From contig CAWJDY010000023.1 of assembly GCA_963841705.1 (NCBI GenBank), positions 62,001 through 126,000 of the forward strand: a DNA stretch of 64,000 bases, given 5' to 3'. The position numbers and the translations under genes were made by a program. Position 1 is the stretch's first letter, and each line of letters starts with the position of its first letter. This stretch comes from VAZQ01 sp963841705 (GTDB taxonomy: Bacteria > Pseudomonadota > Alphaproteobacteria > Rhizobiales > Xanthobacteraceae). Positions 60,801 through 64,000 of the stretch are shown here, piece by piece. The notes below the pieces were generated by a model. That model saw only the letters and a list, made by a program, of their open reading frames with translations, had not been told where the DNA came from and made no database searches.

Positions 60801-63397
60801 GCTTGGACTTCTTCGCGAGTTGGGTGAGGCGGCATCTCGATGCTGAAGAGGCGCAAGCACTCGAGAGCGGCATCAACACCCTGCGGTTTTTCCGATCTTA
60901 TGATATGCAGATGTATCTTGAGCCTGTAGGCGGCTGCTTCGTCAACTCTCGACACACCTCTTCGGATCAGCTGATGAATTAACCGCTCGGCTTCATCAAA
61001 ATTTCCGCTCAGGAGCTCACACTCCGCGCGTTCAAGACAAAGGGCGAATGCGAGCTCGTACTGACTCGGATCATCCAAGCCGCCGTCCCCTATCAGCGCC
61101 ATGCCGGCCGCAAGATAGACGCACGCCGACGCATGGGCCGCCGAGGCCTTGGCCCTTTGCCCAGCACGCAGGTCGATCGCCGCTACTTGCGCTTTTTCGT
61201 CCCGGTCGATCAGCCGTGTGGCGCCCCGATTGAATTGATTCGCCACATCGAACAGATGCTCGGCTAGCTCGCCCGCCGTCATGCTCGCTAGCAGCGCGCG
61301 GCCAATGCGCAGGTGGACTTCAGCACGTTGCTCATCGGGTATCAGCGAATAAGCCGCCTGCTGGATCCGGTCGTGCAGGAATCTGCAAGTGCTCTCCTGG
61401 CGGAAGACGAGCCCGGCGCAGACGGCCTCCCAGAGGGCCGTGTGCGTCGCCTCCTCTGTTGTCCCGTGAACCAGGGCCAGGGTGGCGACCTCGGCGACAT
61501 TGCCCAGGCAGGCGAGCTGTTTCAGGGCTTCCTGGGTGGTGGAAGAAAACCGCTTCAGCTTCCCGGCCAGAAGATCCACCACATTATCGGTGTAGCTCTT
61601 GGCGCGGATACGATCCATGTTCCATTGCCAAGCCCGTGTGACTCGGTCGAACGAGAGCAGCCCCTCTTCGGCCAGCGCCGTGAAGAACTGGATCGCGAAG
61701 AACGGATTTCCGCCGGTCTTCTCATGCACCAGTTGCGCCAAGTGACACACACGCTCCGGCTCGCAATGCATGGCATCGGCGACGAGCTGGCCGATATCGT
61801 CGAGTCCGAGAGGCGCCAGCACGATCTGCTGGACCCTTGCTCCGGCTTTGCGGATTGCGCCCAGCTTCCGCGGCAGCGGGTGAGAGGGACTGACCTCGTT
61901 GTCCCGGTAGGCGCCGACCAGCAGCAGGTGCCGCACTTCGGAGTGCGTGAGCAGATGCTCGAGCAGGTCGAGCGTTGCTGCGTCCAGCCATTGCAAATCG
62001 TCGAGGAACAGGGCGAGCGGGTGTTCCGGATGTGCGAACACACCGATGAAGCGCCGGAACACCAGCAGGAACCGATTCTGAGCGTCCTGTGGTGGAAGAT
62101 CCGGAACCGGCGGCTGCGCGCCGATTATGAGTTTCAGTTCAGGGACGAGATCAACAATGAGCAGCCCATTGGGGTCCAATGCCTGCTGCAAACGGTCGCG
62201 CCAACGCTGGAGCTCGGCCTCGCTCTTACCCAACAACCGGCGGACGAGGCTTTGAAACGCTTGCGCCAATGTGGCGTAAGGGATGTCGCGCTTGTACTGA
62301 TCGAATTTGCCCGTTGCAAAACGGCCGCGTGGCAGAACCAGCACCTTGTGGAGCTCGTTGACAACGGACGATTTTCCGATTCCGGCATATCCGGAAACCA
62401 GTACCAATTCCGGCGCGCCACCTGCCGCGACTCGATCGAAAGCGGCGAGCAAGGTGTCGATCTCGCGTGCTCGTCCATACAATTTCTCGGGGATCAGCAG
62501 CCGGTCTGACGTATCGTTCTCGCCGAGCGGAAAATCCTCGATCCGGCGCTGTCGTTGCCATTGGTCAAGGCAGCGGCGAAGATCACTCTCGACGCCAGCC
62601 GCGGTCTGATAGCGTTCCTCTGCAGTCTTAGCGAGCAGCTTACAGATGATGGCAGAAACAGCGACTGGCACGTCGTCCAAGCGCTCCACCGGCGGCACCG
62701 GCTGTCTCGCAATGTGGCAGTGGACCCATTCCATGGGATCCGACGCCATAAAGGGCAAGGCGCCGATGAGCATTTCGTACAGGGTGACTCCTAGGGAATA
62801 GAGGTCGCTTCGGGAATCGATCGAACGGTTCATGCGTCCGGTCTGTTCGGGCGCCATGTAGGGAAGTGTTCCGGCGATGAACTCGGGAGGTTCGGGCGAC
62901 TGGCGCTCGCGCGGAAGACGCGACGCGATACCAAAGCCAGTCAGCCAGACTTGGCCGGTCGCGGGATTGATGAGCACATTGGCCGGCTTGATGTCCTTAT
63001 GGATGAGACCACGTTCGTGTAACTGGCGAAGCGCAATCGATAGACCGGTGGCGAAGTGCAAGAACCTTCCTGTCTCCATGGGTTGGCCAAGGAGCCGGTC
63101 GAGCGGCTCGCCGCCGGGATCCTCAAGCAGCAGCACGGTCCGGCCGTGTTCGCGCAAAAGCGCCAGCGGCCGCACCGCTGATCGACCATCCAGTTCATCC
63201 CTCAGTGCGTATTCGTGAGCCAGCCGATCAATGAAGCCTGGCGTGGGGTGGTCCGAGGCGGAAAGCACCGCCAAGACGGCCTTACGGTCGCCATCACCGT
63301 CGTCGTGCCATCCTCGGCAGAGGACGCGTTCACCATCCTCGCACACTACCGCGAGGTCACCAGCCCCGCCCACTCCGAGTGACACGGACAAGTTCAT
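57860..63397 (-). CDS. Ser/Thr kinase-like / AAA ATPase / GAF-PAS sensor histidine kinase
   Basis: The 1845-residue protein links several domains. An N-terminal eukaryotic-type kinase fold (about 1-275) has HKDIKPANV (133-141) and APEQ, but the DFG position reads GFG (154-156), so the metal-binding Asp is missing. An AAA/NTPase domain (about 305-580) has Walker A GYAGIGKSS (336-344) and Walker B LALFLDDLQWLD. A long helical repeat region (about 580-1290), a GAF domain (about 1310-1450) and a PAS domain (about 1475-1600) follow. The histidine kinase core has His1628 in ASIAHEVNQP, G1 DSGPGL and G2 GMGMGLS. Such trifunctional proteins occur in several proteobacteria. No cognate response regulator is adjacent. 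The kinase core matches the kinase at 17036. Confidence 0.93.
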   Translation of the reverse strand: MNLSVSLGVGGAGDLAVVCEDGERVLCRGWHDDGDGDRKAVLAVLSASDHPTPGFIDRLAHEYALRDELDGRSAVRPLALLREHGRTVLLLEDPGGEPLDRLLGQPMETGRFLHFATGLSIALRQLHERGLIHKDIKPANVLINPATGQVWLTGFGIASRLPRERQSPEPPEFIAGTLPYMAPEQTGRMNRSIDSRSDLYSLGVTLYEMLIGALPFMASDPMEWVHCHIARQPVPPVERLDDVPVAVSAIICKLLAKTAEERYQTAAGVESDLRRCLDQWQRQRRIEDFPLGENDTSDRLLIPEKLYGRAREIDTLLAAFDRVAAGGAPELVLVSGYAGIGKSSVVNELHKVLVLPRGRFATGKFDQYKRDIPYATLAQAFQSLVRRLLGKSEAELQRWRDRLQQALDPNGLLIVDLVPELKLIIGAQPPVPDLPPQDAQNRFLLVFRRFIGVFAHPEHPLALFLDDLQWLDAATLDLLEHLLTHSEVRHLLLVGAYRDNEVSPSHPLPRKLGAIRKAGARVQQIVLAPLGLDDIGQLVADAMHCEPERVCHLAQLVHEKTGGNPFFAIQFFTALAEEGLLSFDRVTRAWQWNMDRIRAKSYTDNVVDLLAGKLKRFSSTTQEALKQLACLGNVAEVATLALVHGTTEEATHTALWEAVCAGLVFRQESTCRFLHDRIQQAAYSLIPDEQRAEVHLRIGRALLASMTAGELAEHLFDVANQFNRGATRLIDRDEKAQVAAIDLRAGQRAKASAAHASACVYLAAGMALIGDGGLDDPSQYELAFALCLERAECELLSGNFDEAERLIHQLIRRGVSRVDEAAAYRLKIHLHIIRSEKPQGVDAALECLRLFSIEMPPHPTREEVQAEYEIVWRNLTEQSIESLVHLPLMTDLEMSAAMRVLGFLTGPALYTDINLYHLHFCKMVNLSLRYGISDAATFSYAGFGVILCVPFQRYTEGYRFGKLACDLVEKHGFAAYKSRVYLSMEMIALWTQPIEVGIELTRAAFRAGAELGDLAFACYSCMHLVTDLLIQGAHLDDVWRESETCLDFVRKGKYFDAADCIICQQQLIRNLRGQTASLSTFSDEKFDEKTFEAGLTADRMTPLISRYWILKVQARYMSGDYRAGLAAAKRAKEWHWSSEAFFHSLDYYYYAALTVAACYENASANEQQEWRKLLTAHKEQLCNWADSYPPTFADKHALVAAEIARIEGRDLEAMRLYEQAIRSASENGFVQNGGLAHEVAARFYAARGFETIANAYLRNARYCYLRWGADGKVRQLDRLHPHLAAAEGYRSTATIGSPVQQLDVASVVKASQAVSSEIVLPKLIERLMRIALENAGADRGLLILPAEGDYLIQAEAEAAGDQVEVVLCQKRINGITCPESLVRHVIRTHESVILDDASRPNLFSEDNYLRGRQTKSILCQPLIKQGRLTGLLYLENTLTSHAFPSSWIAILDLLAAQAAISLENTRLYNDLQEREAKVRRLVDSNIVGICIWDVEGRIIEANEAYLHMLGYSRADLVAGRLRWTVLTPDEWSEAAERAAAELRATGSCKTFEKEYFRKDGTRVPVLLGAATFGANRDQGVAFVLDLTERKHAEENLRESERRYREAQMALAHANRVTTMGQLTASIAHEVNQPITAMVTHGHAALRWLAAQPPDLVEARQTLDAIIKDGNRAGEVIGRIRALIKKAAPRADQLDINEAILEVIGVTRGELLRNGVSLQTELAKGLPLIRGDRIQLQQIVLNLIMNSVEAMSDVSKGSRHLLISTAEDTSNGVLVAVRDSGPGLNPESLDRLFDPFYTTKPSGMGMGLSICRSIVEDHEGRIWATANVPQGASFHFNLPAHGVTAS

Positions 63398-63850
63398 CTG
63401 GTGGATTCCGCGTCAACAGTCAGGCCGCAAGAGTTAGCAGCGCGTGGCGTGCTCTCCAGATCAGCTTCCACCGCATCGTGGTCCGCGCGAGCGTAGCGGC
63501 CACAAGAGCGTGTGGTGGCAGCGTAATGGTGAGCACGAGCGAAACCCGATGGTCGCGCAGCCCTCACGAAGAACGTTATTTCGCGGCGAGCGCAAAAACA
63601 ACGAGCGCCGTGGGGACTTGGCGAAGTCCGACCGGGTTGTAGCCGCCTCTCGGTCGACGCGAGTTTAAGACGTTACGGCCACAGAATCCAGCATACAAGG
63701 GCAAGCATCAGGCAAGCATCTGGGTGGCGCGATCATCGCCAATCGAGGTCAGTCCTTGGAACGGGTGAACGCCGCCGCGCCGCCTGGCGCGGGCGCGAAT
63801 CGGAACCTCGGGCGTTCTGCGCAAGACCGCGCCAGGCGGCGACCTTCGCC
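63398..63850. other. Gene-free stretch
   Basis: I see no convincing gene, only short chance frames. One 38-residue minus-strand frame near 63430 (from GTG, ITLPPHALVAATLARTT) has a hydrophobic start but weak support. Confidence 0.4.
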
Positions 63851-64000
63851 TCACGCCGCCATTCTGCGCGCCGGCGGCGCCATGAATTCCGGCCCGACCG
63901 GTTCGGTGATGGTTTCGCGCAGGATCCGATCGATCTCGGCCTTGGCGCGATCATCGAGCCGCCAGCCCGCGACCTCGTCGACCGGCTGCAATTGATCCGG
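63851..64000 (-). CDS. Aldo/keto reductase, C-terminal end (cut by the window)
   Basis: The last 49 codons read GWRLDDRAKAEIDRILRETI and end TEPVGPEFMAPPARRMAA. This matches the C terminus of aldo/keto reductases, where a final alpha helix (EIDxIL) is followed by VGPEFMAPP (from memory of Bradyrhizobium proteins). The 5' part lies beyond the window edge. Confidence 0.7.
   Translation of the reverse strand, partial: PDQLQPVDEVAGWRLDDRAKAEIDRILRETITEPVGPEFMAPPARRMAA

Noticed and set aside
1..64000. CRISPR arrays, tRNA or rRNA genes
   Set aside because: No regularly spaced direct repeats with unique spacers, no cloverleaf-like sequence and no rRNA motifs were seen. The tandem repeats found have no spacers of CRISPR type.

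Overview
The window looks like a chromosomal stretch from a GC-rich alphaproteobacterium, most likely Bradyrhizobium or a close relative in the Nitrobacteraceae/Xanthobacteraceae. This is inferred from the gene families (FixL/FixJ-type regulators, RND pumps, orphan ABC binding proteins, small secreted proteins of rhizobial type), the dense palindromic intergenic repeats, and codon use. I see no rRNA, tRNA or CRISPR. Accessory traits are common: fragments of IS3/IS481-like and IS110 elements, MITE-like repeats, truncated genes and AT-richer patches.

Layout. 0-7.5 kb: an arginine:X amidinotransferase followed by a 1708-residue membrane NRPS of the Pls/PosA (epsilon-poly-lysine synthetase-like) type that ends in an extra TraX-like acyltransferase domain, then an S41-type protease. 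7.5-11.6 kb: an azoreductase locus with a DoxX-like remnant, under a divergent TetR regulator with a duplicated operator, then an orphan ABC binding protein and about 1 kb of repeats. 11.6-26.1 kb: an HAE1-type RND pump, a small secreted protein, a histidine kinase with a FixJ-like regulator and a single-domain regulator, an AraC regulator, and a second (MdtABC-like) RND pump. 26.1-38.7 kb: an accessory region with a tautomerase, a quinone oxidoreductase, a frameshifted metallo-beta-lactamase-fold gene, a truncated hydroxyacid dehydrogenase, a run of short-chain dehydrogenases with TetR and ArsR regulators, a second TetR with the same operator as the azoreductase locus, a LysR regulator and several broken genes. 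38.7-40.2 kb: an FGE-like protein and an IS remnant.

40.3-49.5 kb: a respiratory block on the minus strand. It encodes a Tat-target peptide, a three-subunit membrane formate dehydrogenase (Cys in place of selenocysteine), a PQQ-type sugar dehydrogenase fused to cytochrome c and placed between the beta and gamma subunits, and then cytochrome bd-type quinol oxidase. Together these could carry electrons from formate to quinone to oxygen. 49.5-50.7 kb: repeats, an IS110 remnant and a small protein.

51.1-56.4 kb: a putative small-molecule locus: an ABC exporter (MacB/Lol type) divergent from an alpha-oxoamine synthase with an unusual C-terminal tail, then a flavin monooxygenase. 56.5-64 kb: an orphan branched-chain-type binding protein, an 1845-residue Ser/Thr kinase-like/AAA/GAF/PAS/histidine kinase, and the 3' end of an aldo/keto reductase.

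The best candidates for undescribed biology are the amidinotransferase plus Pls-TraX fusion and the oxoamine synthase/FMO/ABC locus. The two TetR paralogs with a shared duplicated operator and the formate dehydrogenase block with an inserted sugar dehydrogenase follow.
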